Below, piece after piece: positions 6,827 through 14,645 of a stretch of 39,322 bases of DNA. The notes below the pieces were generated by a model. It saw only the letters and a list, made by a program, of their open reading frames with translations, was not told the DNA's origin and made no database searches. This DNA is from an uncultured Collinsella sp. GTDB taxonomy: Bacteria; Actinomycetota; Coriobacteriia; Coriobacteriales; Coriobacteriaceae. The stretch lies in NCBI GenBank assembly GCA_905199225.1, contig CAJKFS010000022.1, forward strand, positions 1 to 39,322, read 5' to 3'. The translations under genes were made by a program, and so were the position numbers. The stretch's first letter is position 1. Each line of letters begins with the position of its first letter.

Positions 6827-8206
6827 TTAGAGCGTGATGATGTCCGAGATATCGAGGGCTTGAGCGTCGACGACATCGTGCGTGGCGAGCAAGAGCGTGC
6901 GACCGTCGAGCAGGTCTAGCACGGCCTCGGCCGTCGCATCGCGCGCGGCGGCGTCCAGGCCGGTAAAGGGCTCATCCAGAATGACGGCACAGCCGCCACA
7001 CAGCAGGGCTCGAGCGATCTCGACACGACGGCGCTGCCCGCCCGAAAGCTCAGCCACGCGAACATGCACGTCGATTCCCGGCACCAACCGGCGCAGCAAG
7101 GTCGTAGCGTTCGAAGCATCCACGCGCGCATCGGCACACACCAGCACGTTATCCAAAGCCGAGCTGCCCTCTACCAAGCGTGCATCCTGAAACACCATCG
7201 AGCACGGCGCGCACTCCCCCGCTGCCAACGAAAGCAGCGTCGACTTGCCCATGCCCGAAGCGCCCATCACGCAGATACGCCCACCCGCAGGCACGCGAAG
7301 CACCAGTCCGTCGAGCGCCGGCGCCCAGGACGCACGATCGCCCACGGCGAGCGCAAGCTCCGCGGCAGCCCTGCCGCCCGCAGAGCTGCCCGCACGCCCG
7401 CGACTACCACGCCCATGCGCCCGCACGGCAGTTCGCCATGCCACGGAACCCGAAGCCCACAGCAACCACACCAGCACGCGCTCGCATGCCCACGATGCCG
7501 CCACGACCAGCACGGTCCACGCCAGCAGGTCAGCCGTCTCGATGAGCAGCTTTGCCTGATAGATGCGCTCACCCACGGTGCCCACCGCCATGCCGATCAG
7601 CTCCGCCGCCACGCCGGCCTTCCAGCTCATGCCAATCACGGCGCGGGCGCACGAAAGCACAAACGGCAGGACTTCGCGCCAGGTATGGGCGCAAAACAGG
7701 CGCCAGCCGCGCACGCCATGCAGACGGAACATCTGCTCCAGCGGTTTATTCACCTGTGCCAAGCCCTCGGCCAGCGAAAAATACACGCCCGGCAGCGCCA
7801 TCAAAAAGACCGCGGCGATGCTCACGCGCGCCGATCCCAACCAAATAAGCAGCAGGACCACCACGCAGGCAACCGGCGTCGCCTTAACAAACGAAAGTGC
7901 CGGAGCCACCAGGCGCGCAAACGCCCGCAACCGTGACGAAATCCCGGCAAGCACGCCACCACACACCGCGGCAAGCGCCAGCCCGCCCAGTATCCGCGCG
8001 CCCGAGCCCACCAAAATCGCCCAGGTACCGCCATCGCACACCAGGCGCAGCAGCGCCACGGCAACAGCACCCGGCCCCGGCAAGATCAGTGGCTGCGCCA
8101 CCAGCACCGCCGCGAAGACCCACACGGCAAGCCAAAAGGCGGCGACGGCACCTGCTGCCGCCACCGCCTTCATACGCTCTGTCATTTGTCGAGCAAACGC
8201 ACGCAC
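6827..8206 (-). CDS. ABC importer permease-ATPase fusion (SsuC/SsuB-like)
   Basis: 459 aa, single-chain fusion of the two inner-membrane importer parts. Residues 1 to about 255 form a BPD_transp_1 permease of the nitrate/sulfonate/taurine type, including the coupling loop LAQVNKPLEQMFRLHGVRGW and an AGVAAELIG block. A basic Gly/Ser/Arg linker (about 260-280) leads to a compact ATPase with Walker A GASGMGKST (315-323), Q-loop VFQD, signature LSGGQ (387-391), Walker B AVILDEP (Asp411-Glu412) and H-loop LLATHD. The ATPase half is only about 185 residues, shorter than a stand-alone SsuB. GTG start at 8206 has GGAG inside the end of the lipoprotein gene, 3 nt after that stop, so translation is probably coupled. 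Last gene of the hydrogenase operon. Substrate unknown. Confidence 0.92.
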   Translation of the reverse strand: MRAFARQMTERMKAVAAAGAVAAFWLAVWVFAAVLVAQPLILPGPGAVAVALLRLVCDGGTWAILVGSGARILGGLALAAVCGGVLAGISSRLRAFARLVAPALSFVKATPVACVVVLLLIWLGSARVSIAAVFLMALPGVYFSLAEGLAQVNKPLEQMFRLHGVRGWRLFCAHTWREVLPFVLSCARAVIGMSWKAGVAAELIGMAVGTVGERIYQAKLLIETADLLAWTVLVVAASWACERVLVWLLWASGSVAWRTAVRAHGRGSRGRAGSSAGGRAAAELALAVGDRASWAPALDGLVLRVPAGGRICVMGASGMGKSTLLSLAAGECAPCSMVFQDARLVEGSSALDNVLVCADARVDASNATTLLRRLVPGIDVHVRVAELSGGQRRRVEIARALLCGGCAVILDEPFTGLDAAARDATAEAVLDLLDGRTLLLATHDVVDAQALDISDIITL

Positions 8207-8209
8207 GGG

Positions 8210-9265
8210 CTACTCCATGTAGTAGAAATCGTCAGCCGGAAGTTTACCACCCACGGCGCTCGCGTCCGCGTCGGACAGCACCTGCAGGTACCCACCGAGC
8301 GCCGCCTTCATATCTTTCCCCGTCTGGCACACGAGCATGCACCCGGGAATCGCCTTCTCGGCGATCTTGGCGTTGTCCACGATGCCGGCATCGACCACGG
8401 CCTGCGCCCAGTCTGCCGGCGCCGCATTGACAGCCTTAACGCTCGCCGCATGGCAGCTCAAGAACTCCGCCACAGCCTCGGGATGTTCCTCGGCAAACGC
8501 GCGGCGCACCACGGTCACGCCCGTCAGCAGGCGCGAACCCGTGTCACCTGCCAGCTCGTCCCACACATCGGTCAGACTTACCGGCGCTGACAGCTTGCCT
8601 TCGCTCTTGGCGATGGCAGCGGTCTTGAACGGCTCCGGCAGCACGCCCACGGCAGACGGATCGGCAAGCAGAGCCGAGAGCACCTCGGTAGGCTCGCTCT
8701 TAAACTCGAGCGTCACCTGGCCGGTCAGGCCCGCGCGCTCCAGCAGGAAGTTCATGACGTACTCCGGCGTGGCGCCCTTGCCCGTCATATAGACAGTATG
8801 GCCCGCCAGATCGCCAAACGAGGCCACACTCGCGTCGCCCGTCACAACGTTCAGCACGCCCAGCGTGTTGATGTCGATGACCTGCACCGCGCCCTCGGTC
8901 TTGTTGTAGAGTACGCTCGCCACGTTGGCGGGCACCAGGGCAATGTCGATATCGCCCTGAATGACCTTGGGCACGATCTCGTCGGCGGCAGTATTGATCG
9001 CAAAGTCGAACTCATTGTCCGTGGCGCCATCAGCAGCCTGGTCCATAAACTGCACCAGGCCGATCGAGGTCGGCCCCTTGAGCGAGGCGACGTGCACCTC
9101 GACCGGCTCGGCAGCAGCACCGGCGCCGTCCGTGGCAGCCGAGCCCGCGGCGGACCCGGCACCGGCAGCCCCGCCGCCACAGCCCGCGAGCGCAAGCGAC
9201 AGCGCGCCCGCGGCGAGCGCCGAGGCAAACCCCCGGCGCGACATCTCAACATTAAACGCGCACAT
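8210..9265 (-). CDS. ABC transporter substrate-binding lipoprotein (SsuA/THI5-like)
   Basis: 351-aa exported lipoprotein: an SRRGF twin-arginine-like pair, a hydrophobic stretch and the lipobox LALAGC with Cys29, followed by a Gly/Ala/Ser spacer. The mature part reads like the NMT1/SsuA family of periplasmic-type binding proteins (KVIQGDIDIALVPANVASVLY, the FGDLAGHTVYMTGKG turn, GVLPEPFKTAAI). It would capture a small ligand outside the membrane for the fused permease-ATPase encoded 3 nt downstream. ATG at 9265 has GAGGGGG about 10 nt upstream; GTG 9274 and ATG 9244 are alternatives. It begins 2 nt after the hydrogenase stop. Known family ligands include sulfonates, nitrate and thiamine precursors; nothing here decides among them. 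Confidence 0.9.
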   Translation of the reverse strand: MCAFNVEMSRRGFASALAAGALSLALAGCGGGAAGAGSAAGSAATDGAGAAAEPVEVHVASLKGPTSIGLVQFMDQAADGATDNEFDFAINTAADEIVPKVIQGDIDIALVPANVASVLYNKTEGAVQVIDINTLGVLNVVTGDASVASFGDLAGHTVYMTGKGATPEYVMNFLLERAGLTGQVTLEFKSEPTEVLSALLADPSAVGVLPEPFKTAAIAKSEGKLSAPVSLTDVWDELAGDTGSRLLTGVTVVRRAFAEEHPEAVAEFLSCHAASVKAVNAAPADWAQAVVDAGIVDNAKIAEKAIPGCMLVCQTGKDMKAALGGYLQVLSDADASAVGGKLPADDFYYME

Positions 9266-9267
9266 CG

Positions 9268-11079
9268 CTAGCACGCCCCCTCGTTAGGCATCGCCCATGC
9301 GTGATGGTCGGTATGCAGCAACTCCTCGGCCAGCGGCGAGAGCGGCTCACCCAAGAACTCGCGGTAGCACGCCTGGACATCGGGATTCTCGTGCGAGAAG
9401 CGAATGTCCGCAGCGGCATCCAGGCCCCAGAGCACCTGGCCACGCTCGGCTGCCAGCTCGCAGCCGTCGTGGATGGGCTGACCGCCGCCACCGACGCAGC
9501 CGCCCGGGCATGCCATAACCTCGACGAAGTCATAGCTCACGCGGCCGTCGTGAATCGCGTCGAGCAGACGTGCGGCGTTGCCCAGCCCGTGCGCCACGGC
9601 GACGCGCACCTTGGTACCGTCGATATCGGCCACGGCTTCCTTCCAGCCGTCGAGCCCTCGCACGTCGGTAAAGAAATCGGCATCGGGGTTCTTGCCCGTC
9701 ACCAGGTAATAGGCCGAGCGCACCGCGGCTTCCATCACGCCGCCCGTGGCGCCAAAGATCACGCCCGCGCCCGTGCCAAAGCCCAGCGGCGTGTCGAGCG
9801 GCTCCTCGACGAGCGTGTCCACGCTCACGTGGTTCGCGCGGATCATGCGCACCATCTCGCGCACCGTCAGCGCAACGTCCACGTCGGGCGCGCCGCCCTC
9901 GCCCACCATGCTCGGCAGCGCGCACTCGGCCTTCTTGGCCGTGCACGGCATCACGGACGCCACAAACAGGCGCTCGGGCTCCACGCCCAGCACCTTGGCG
10001 TAATAGGTCTTGGCGATGGCGCCGAACATCTGCTGCGGCGACTTGGACGTGGACAGGCTGTCGACAAACTCGGGGTAACGCGCCTTCACAAAGCGCACCC
10101 AGCCCGGGCAGCAGCTCGTGAACATGGGCCAACCGCGGCTGTCGCCCTCGCCCTTAGCGGCCTTACCCAGGCGCTCGAGCAGCTCGGAGCCCTCCTCCAT
10201 AATGGTGAGGTCGGCCGAGAAATCGGTGTCGAACACGTACTCAAAGCCCACGCGACGCAGTGCGCAGGCAAGGCGCTCGACGGTAGCTTCCTCGCGCGAA
10301 ATGCCGAGCTCCTCGCCCCAGGCGCTACGCACGGCCGGCGCGATCTGCACCAGCACGATCTTGTCGGGATCGGCGATGGCGTCGAACACGGTCTCGGTGT
10401 CGTCGCGCTCGCGCAGCGCGCCCGTCGGGCAATGCGTGATGCACTGGCCGCACGCGACGCAATCGGTCTTGCCGATCGGCGCGCGCCCGCGGGTGCCCAC
10501 GGCGGTGTGCGTGGCGCGGTTGGTCAGATCCCAAATGCCGAGCCCCTGCACGCTCTCGCACACCTTGATGCAGCGCATGCACTTAATGCACTTGTCGTTG
10601 TCGCGGATGATGGGGAAATCGAAGTCCCAGCCCTCGCGCGCCAGATGCTGCTCGTACGGCAGATAGAAGATGCCCAGGTCGTTGGCGATGGTCTGCAGGT
10701 TGCAGTTGCCGCTGCGCACGCAGCTCGTGCAGCGCGAATCGTGCTGCGACAGCAGCAGTTGCACGTTTGTGCGACGCGCCTCGCGGGCCTTGGGGCTGTT
10801 GGTGCGGACCACCATGCCGTCGAGCACGTAGTTGTTGCAGGCGGCAACAAGCTGGTCGCAGCCCTCAACCTCGACCACGCACACGCGGCATCCGCCGATC
10901 TCGTTCAGATCGCGCAGGTAGCACAGGGTGGGAATCTGGATGCCGACGGACTTGGCCGCATCCAGGATCGTGGTATGCTCGGGCACCACGACCTCGCAAT
11001 TATCGATAGTGAGCTTGACCATATTGTGCGCTCCGTTTTCGGTGTTGTCGCTGACGGTGGTTTTGTTGGGCTCTACCAT
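9268..11079 (-). CDS. hydA: [FeFe] hydrogenase, group A catalytic subunit
   Basis: 603 aa, catalyses reversible H2 formation in the cytoplasm. Domains in order: an N-terminal [2Fe-2S] domain (LCYLRDLNEIGGCRVCVVE), a His-Cys3 cluster (HDSRCTSCVRSGNC), two [4Fe-4S] ferredoxin repeats (CIKCMRCIKVCE and CVACGQCITHCP), and the H-cluster domain. The three H-cluster signatures are complete: TSCCPGW with Cys323/Cys324, MPCTAKKAE with Cys379, and ACPGGCVGGGGQP with Cys524 and Cys528. The small C-terminal domain is present. ATG at 11079 (GGAGG upstream) overlaps the preceding gene by 7 nt; a second ATG at 11022 with GGAG is possible. No maturase genes (hydE, hydF, hydG) lie in the window. The domain layout matches multimeric, NAD(P)H-linked enzymes. 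Confidence 0.97.
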   Translation of the reverse strand: MVEPNKTTVSDNTENGAHNMVKLTIDNCEVVVPEHTTILDAAKSVGIQIPTLCYLRDLNEIGGCRVCVVEVEGCDQLVAACNNYVLDGMVVRTNSPKAREARRTNVQLLLSQHDSRCTSCVRSGNCNLQTIANDLGIFYLPYEQHLAREGWDFDFPIIRDNDKCIKCMRCIKVCESVQGLGIWDLTNRATHTAVGTRGRAPIGKTDCVACGQCITHCPTGALRERDDTETVFDAIADPDKIVLVQIAPAVRSAWGEELGISREEATVERLACALRRVGFEYVFDTDFSADLTIMEEGSELLERLGKAAKGEGDSRGWPMFTSCCPGWVRFVKARYPEFVDSLSTSKSPQQMFGAIAKTYYAKVLGVEPERLFVASVMPCTAKKAECALPSMVGEGGAPDVDVALTVREMVRMIRANHVSVDTLVEEPLDTPLGFGTGAGVIFGATGGVMEAAVRSAYYLVTGKNPDADFFTDVRGLDGWKEAVADIDGTKVRVAVAHGLGNAARLLDAIHDGRVSYDFVEVMACPGGCVGGGGQPIHDGCELAAERGQVLWGLDAAADIRFSHENPDVQACYREFLGEPLSPLAEELLHTDHHAWAMPNEGAC

Positions 11080-12905
11080 TCCAGGTTCCTCCCTCCGCGG
11101 AACGCACCAAAGCCAAAGTGGTCGCAACGCAGGCAGCGGCCTGCCTCCTGGCGAGCCTCCTCCTCGGTAAGGCCCTGCTCGACCAGATTCCAATCGTGAA
11201 TACGCTCGCCGGCCTCGCGCTCACCCAGCTCGCAGCGGCCGCACTCATGCTTGCCTTTAAACTGGACGGTCGGCAGCTCGACCTCGAGCTTGATCTTGTG
11301 GTCGAAACCAAGGTAGCGGTCGATGTTTGCCGAAGCCACGCGGCCGGCATTGATGGCTCGGATGACGGTGGCGGGGCCGGTCTGGCAGTCGCCGCCGCTA
11401 AAGAGGCCATCGAAGTTGGGCACGGCGCCGTCCGAATCGGTGACGATGCAGCCCCACTTGCAGGCAATGCCCATCTTCTCAAACGGCTTGGAATCGATGT
11501 CCTGGCCAATGGCGACAAACACGCGCTCGCAGGGGATGACGCGCTCGGGCGTGGCGGCGGCACGCGGGGCCGGGCGCCCGCGGCGAGGCTCGCCGATAAT
11601 CTGCGGCTGCACGTGCAGGCCGCTCACGCGACCGTCCTCGCCCATCTCGATGGCGAGCGGGGCCGTCAGCTCCAGCACCTCGCAGCCTTCGGCCTGGGCA
11701 CCGGCGATCTCGGCGTCCTGGGCCGTCATATCGCAGATGCGACGGCGGTAGACGATGCTCACCTTTTCGGCACCGCAGCGCACGGCAGAGCGAGCCACGT
11801 CCATGGCCACGTTGCCGCCGCCGATGACGCACACGCGCTGACCGCTCAGGTCGGGCAGCTCGTCGTCACCGATGGCGCGCAGCATCTTGACGGCCGACTC
11901 CACGCCGGGAGCCTCTTCGCCCGGAAGGCCAAGCTTCTTATCGCTGTGGGCACCGATGGCCAGGTAGACGGCATCGAACTCGTCGCGCAGGCGGGCGAGC
12001 TCCTCGCCGCTCACGGAGTGGTCGAGCTCCACGTCGACACCGGCGCTCAAAATCCAGTCGATCTCGGCCTGCAAGCGCTCGCGCGGCAGACGATAGCTGG
12101 GGATGCCGTAACGCAGCATGCCGCCCAAGTGGTGACGTTGCTCAAAGATGGTCACCTTATGGCCCATCACGGCCAGGTAGTAGGCGCAGGAAAGGCCGGC
12201 CGGGCCGCCGCCGATCACGGCGACGCGCTTACCGGTGTCGTCCACTACATGCGGTTTGTGGTCGTTGAGGTCGCTGTGCTCAACGGCAAAACGCTTGAGG
12301 GCGAGGATGTTCATGGGGTCGTCGACCATGCCGCGGCGGCAGTGCATCTCGCAGGGATGCTCGCACACCAGGCCGCAGACGAGCGGCAGCGGATTGTTCT
12401 TGCGGATGACCTTGACGGCATCGGCATAGCGGCCGGCCTCGACGAGCGAAATGTACCCGGGAATGTCGACGTGCGCCGGGCAGCCCGAGACGCACGGAAC
12501 GCGGGCCTCGCGGTCAAAGCCACAGGAGTGCTCGCGGATGTGGTGCTCAAAATCGTCACGGAAACCGCGGATAGCCGTAAGCGCCATGGCGCCGGCCTCG
12601 TAACCGATGGCGCAATCGCTCGAAAGATAGATGGTGCGGGCGGTGCGCTCGATCAGATTGAGCGTGGACTCGTCGGCGCGGCCCTCGAGCACATCGGCGA
12701 GCAGATCGCTCAGCGCGCTCAGGCCCACGCGGCAGGGCGTGCACTTGCCGCAGCTCTGGGTGGAGCACAGGTTGACGAGCGCTGCCGTAAACTCAACGGG
12801 ACACGGGGCGAGCGAACTCACCGCCAGACGACGTCCGAGCGCATCGTGCAGGTCGTCCATGACGGCCTGAGCGTGGCTGCGTTCCATTACGTGCAGTCGA
12901 GCCAT
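11073..12905 (-). CDS. NuoF C-terminal domain fused to GltD-like NAD(P)H oxidoreductase; hydrogenase partner
   Basis: 610 aa. Residues 35-125 correspond to only the C-terminal iron-sulfur domain of NuoF/HydB (SCGKCTPCRVG with Cys52, Cys55, Cys58, then Cys98). The FMN- and NADH-binding parts of NuoF are absent. The rest is a GltD/NfnL-type module: an N-terminal cysteine region (CVSGCPAHVDIPG, CGLVCEHPCEMHCRRG), an FAD site VIGGGPAGLS (about 232) and a second dinucleotide site VIGGGNVAMDVA (about 361) followed by YRRR, an arginine pattern associated with NADP(H). A C-terminal CGRC/CLRC pair may hold another cluster. ATG at 12905 is preceded by GAGGGG. First gene of the operon. Probably moves electrons between NAD(P)H or ferredoxin and the hydrogenase. 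Confidence 0.93.
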   Translation of the reverse strand: MARLHVMERSHAQAVMDDLHDALGRRLAVSSLAPCPVEFTAALVNLCSTQSCGKCTPCRVGLSALSDLLADVLEGRADESTLNLIERTARTIYLSSDCAIGYEAGAMALTAIRGFRDDFEHHIREHSCGFDREARVPCVSGCPAHVDIPGYISLVEAGRYADAVKVIRKNNPLPLVCGLVCEHPCEMHCRRGMVDDPMNILALKRFAVEHSDLNDHKPHVVDDTGKRVAVIGGGPAGLSCAYYLAVMGHKVTIFEQRHHLGGMLRYGIPSYRLPRERLQAEIDWILSAGVDVELDHSVSGEELARLRDEFDAVYLAIGAHSDKKLGLPGEEAPGVESAVKMLRAIGDDELPDLSGQRVCVIGGGNVAMDVARSAVRCGAEKVSIVYRRRICDMTAQDAEIAGAQAEGCEVLELTAPLAIEMGEDGRVSGLHVQPQIIGEPRRGRPAPRAAATPERVIPCERVFVAIGQDIDSKPFEKMGIACKWGCIVTDSDGAVPNFDGLFSGGDCQTGPATVIRAINAGRVASANIDRYLGFDHKIKLEVELPTVQFKGKHECGRCELGEREAGERIHDWNLVEQGLTEEEARQEAGRCLRCDHFGFGAFRGGRNLEW

Positions 12906-13165
12906 AAGATCCCCTCTCACATGGCAGCCCGGAGGCGAGGCCGGGCGAAATTGCTACACGCACAACACTGACCTAAAAAGTTGTGAGGTCTCCATACGGT
13001 TCGGCAGGCGGTATAAAATGTCACCCTCAGCGGTGAAATAGAACATTACCGCAGATAAATGCCATATTTGATAAAACGCGTTACCCAGAATGCGGCACTT
13101 AGGGACGTTCCTTTCCTGCCGGCACCTGGGGCACTCCTTGCTCTGACCCCAATGCACCAATTGTG
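12906..13165. other. Leader region of the hydrogenase operon
   Basis: No gene is supported here. The operon promoter should lie in this stretch, but no clear -35/-10 pair was found. An inverted repeat CACAAC-N13-GTTGTG (12961-12985) could be an operator or a leader hairpin. A GCGGT...ACCGC pair lies around 13030-13052. Confidence 0.4.
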
Positions 13166-13232
13166 AGTTGCGGTGAAATAGGGACTGAAAAGCCGTTTGA
13201 AAGGCAAAAGCAGTCCGTATTCCACCGCAACT
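13166..13232. repeat. Family B inverted-repeat element, copy 1
   Basis: A 67-bp element with 22-nt inverted arms, beginning AGTTGCGGTGAAATAG and ending TATTCCACCGCAACT, around a 23-nt variable interior. The arms are identical to those at 37717-37783; the interiors differ apart from a shared GGCAAAA. Within the stem only two arm positions fail to match. Confidence 0.9.
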
Positions 13233-13245
13233 TAGAGAAGGGATG

Positions 13246-13268
13246 CCGCCGCCTTTCGGAGGCGGCGG
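13246..13268. terminator. GC-rich hairpin after the EFR1 gene
   Basis: CCGCCGCC-tttcgga-GGCGGCGG, a perfect 8-bp GC stem 25 nt beyond the EFR1 stop. No T-run follows on the minus strand, so intrinsic termination is uncertain. Confidence 0.5.
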
Positions 13269-13293
13269 AGAAAAGTTGATTGACGCTCCTGCG

Positions 13294-14055
13294 CTAGATG
13301 AAGAGCTCACATTCTCTGCGCTCGACGCAAGCCTTGCTCAGCATCTGGGTAACAGCGGCAAGTTTGTTAGGGTCAAGTTTGCGAGCACCCCGCGGGCATA
13401 CAGCGACGCACCGCATGCAGGAGACGCACACCTCGCCATCCACCTGCTTGGGATCGTCCTTGTCGATAGCACAAACAGGGCACGACGCAGTGCAGGCACC
13501 GCAGGAGACGCAATCCTCCGTAGTCTGGGGCACCATGCTGTGGCCTCCAGCTTGCTTATAAGGACGATTGCCGGGAATAGAGGGCTCGGACATATCCCCA
13601 TCCAGTAACTTTTGCCGGATCCGCTGCGCAAACTCTGCAAGCTGTGCCACGTCTTGAGCATCCGGTCGCCCAGCAGCAAACTGACGTGCAACGGAATGCT
13701 CTGCAATGGCAGCAACGGCCGCAACCACCCTAAATCCGGCGCTCTTCGCAACGTCCTCCAGCTCTACGAGCGTATCCTCAAACGCGCGGTTTCCGTATAC
13801 ACAGACCAAAACGGCGCGCGCTCCGTTGCCGCGCACCATACCCAAACGGTCGACCACCACGGCCGGAACCCTACCGGCATATGATGGCACGGAAATAACC
13901 GCCACGTCATCCTTCGTCATCGAGACCCCGTGGAAGTCCTGCCCGCTATCGGTCAGATCGACGGTAACGGTATTCCCGTCCAGTGCCCCGGTCACAAGGC
14001 CAGACACCCTCTCCGTTCCACCCGTTGGACTAAACACAATTTCGAACACGTTCAC
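13294..14055 (-). CDS. EFR1 family flavodoxin-ferredoxin protein
   Basis: 253 aa. The N-terminal flavodoxin-like domain starts with the FMN phosphate-loop motif SPTGGTERV (about residues 9-17) and continues with SVPSYAGRVPAVVVDRL and VCVYGNRAFEDTLVEL, as in the EFR1 (EFR1 family ferrodoxin) group. The C-terminus carries two [4Fe-4S] motifs, CVSCGACTASCP (Cys182 onward) and CVSCMRCVAVCP. Such proteins shuttle electrons between ferredoxin-type and flavin pools in anaerobes. GTG start at 14055 is supported by GGGGAGG 8 nt upstream; an ATG right after the ribosome site is out of frame. It lies upstream of, and on the same strand as, the hydrogenase operon but 388 nt away, so it is probably separately transcribed. 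Physiological partner unknown. Confidence 0.9.
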   Translation of the reverse strand: MNVFEIVFSPTGGTERVSGLVTGALDGNTVTVDLTDSGQDFHGVSMTKDDVAVISVPSYAGRVPAVVVDRLGMVRGNGARAVLVCVYGNRAFEDTLVELEDVAKSAGFRVVAAVAAIAEHSVARQFAAGRPDAQDVAQLAEFAQRIRQKLLDGDMSEPSIPGNRPYKQAGGHSMVPQTTEDCVSCGACTASCPVCAIDKDDPKQVDGEVCVSCMRCVAVCPRGARKLDPNKLAAVTQMLSKACVERRECELFI

Positions 14056-14571
14056 CGAACATCCTCCCCTGCGCTTGGCAACACAGCAAGCCGCCCGCAT
14101 GCTTAGACAGAGTATATGGCACGCAGAACGCTCCTCGCTTTGGCGCCTAGCCTTCGTTTTGCATAATTCCCGCTGCAGATTGCATATTTTTATGAGATAC
14201 CGCCGTATTCTCCTGAGGTACCCCATCCCGGACCGTGCAAAAAACGGAGTATTCTGCAACGTGACCGCGTCGGCACTGCCGCGGGTGGGCAAAACCGTAG
14301 GATGCCGCATCATTTTGTGGCCCGACATAGCGGGAATGACGCACCTTTGCTCCGGGAAACGACGAAATTTGGCTCAAAACGATCGCTAGGGATATCCGAA
14401 GACCACCGTTGGCGATGCCGAATCGTATGCAGCCGGCTCGAACTGCAGAATATTCCAAAAAATGCACGGTGCACCCCATGGGACCCATTGCCACATGGCA
14501 GAAAACGGGTCTTCGCGACCCTCCACATGCATTCCCGAGGAAATCGCATCCGAACTAGCGGTCGGATACGA
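14056..14571. other. Intergenic region, no gene seen
   Basis: About 500 nt between the EFR1 start and the helicase terminator. A TATACT hexamer on the minus strand (14111-14116) may be the -10 of the EFR1 gene, but no good -35 accompanies it. Open frames here show no family pattern and no ribosome site. Confidence 0.5.
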
Positions 14572-14611
14572 CAAACAAAAGGGCCCCGAGCGAAGTTTTT
14601 GCTCGGGGCCC
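14572..14611 (-). terminator. Intrinsic terminator of the DEAD-box helicase gene
   Basis: On the minus strand GGGCCCCGAGC-9 nt-GCTCGGGGCCC (perfect 11-bp stem) is followed by TTTTGTTTGT. It lies 35 nt past the stop codon. Confidence 0.92.
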
Positions 14612-14645
14612 TTGGTTCGCATCGCTCTAGCGTGCGATGCGTATG

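Noticed and set aside
9301..12971. Two long plus-strand frames opposite hydA and the NuoF/GltD fusion
   Set aside because: Same antisense effect; no domains, no ribosome sites, and the minus-strand genes are unmistakable.
12954..13310. 118-codon minus-strand frame between the hydrogenase operon and the EFR1 gene
   Set aside because: It runs through the family B inverted repeat and the GC hairpin, lacks a ribosome site and shows no family pattern.
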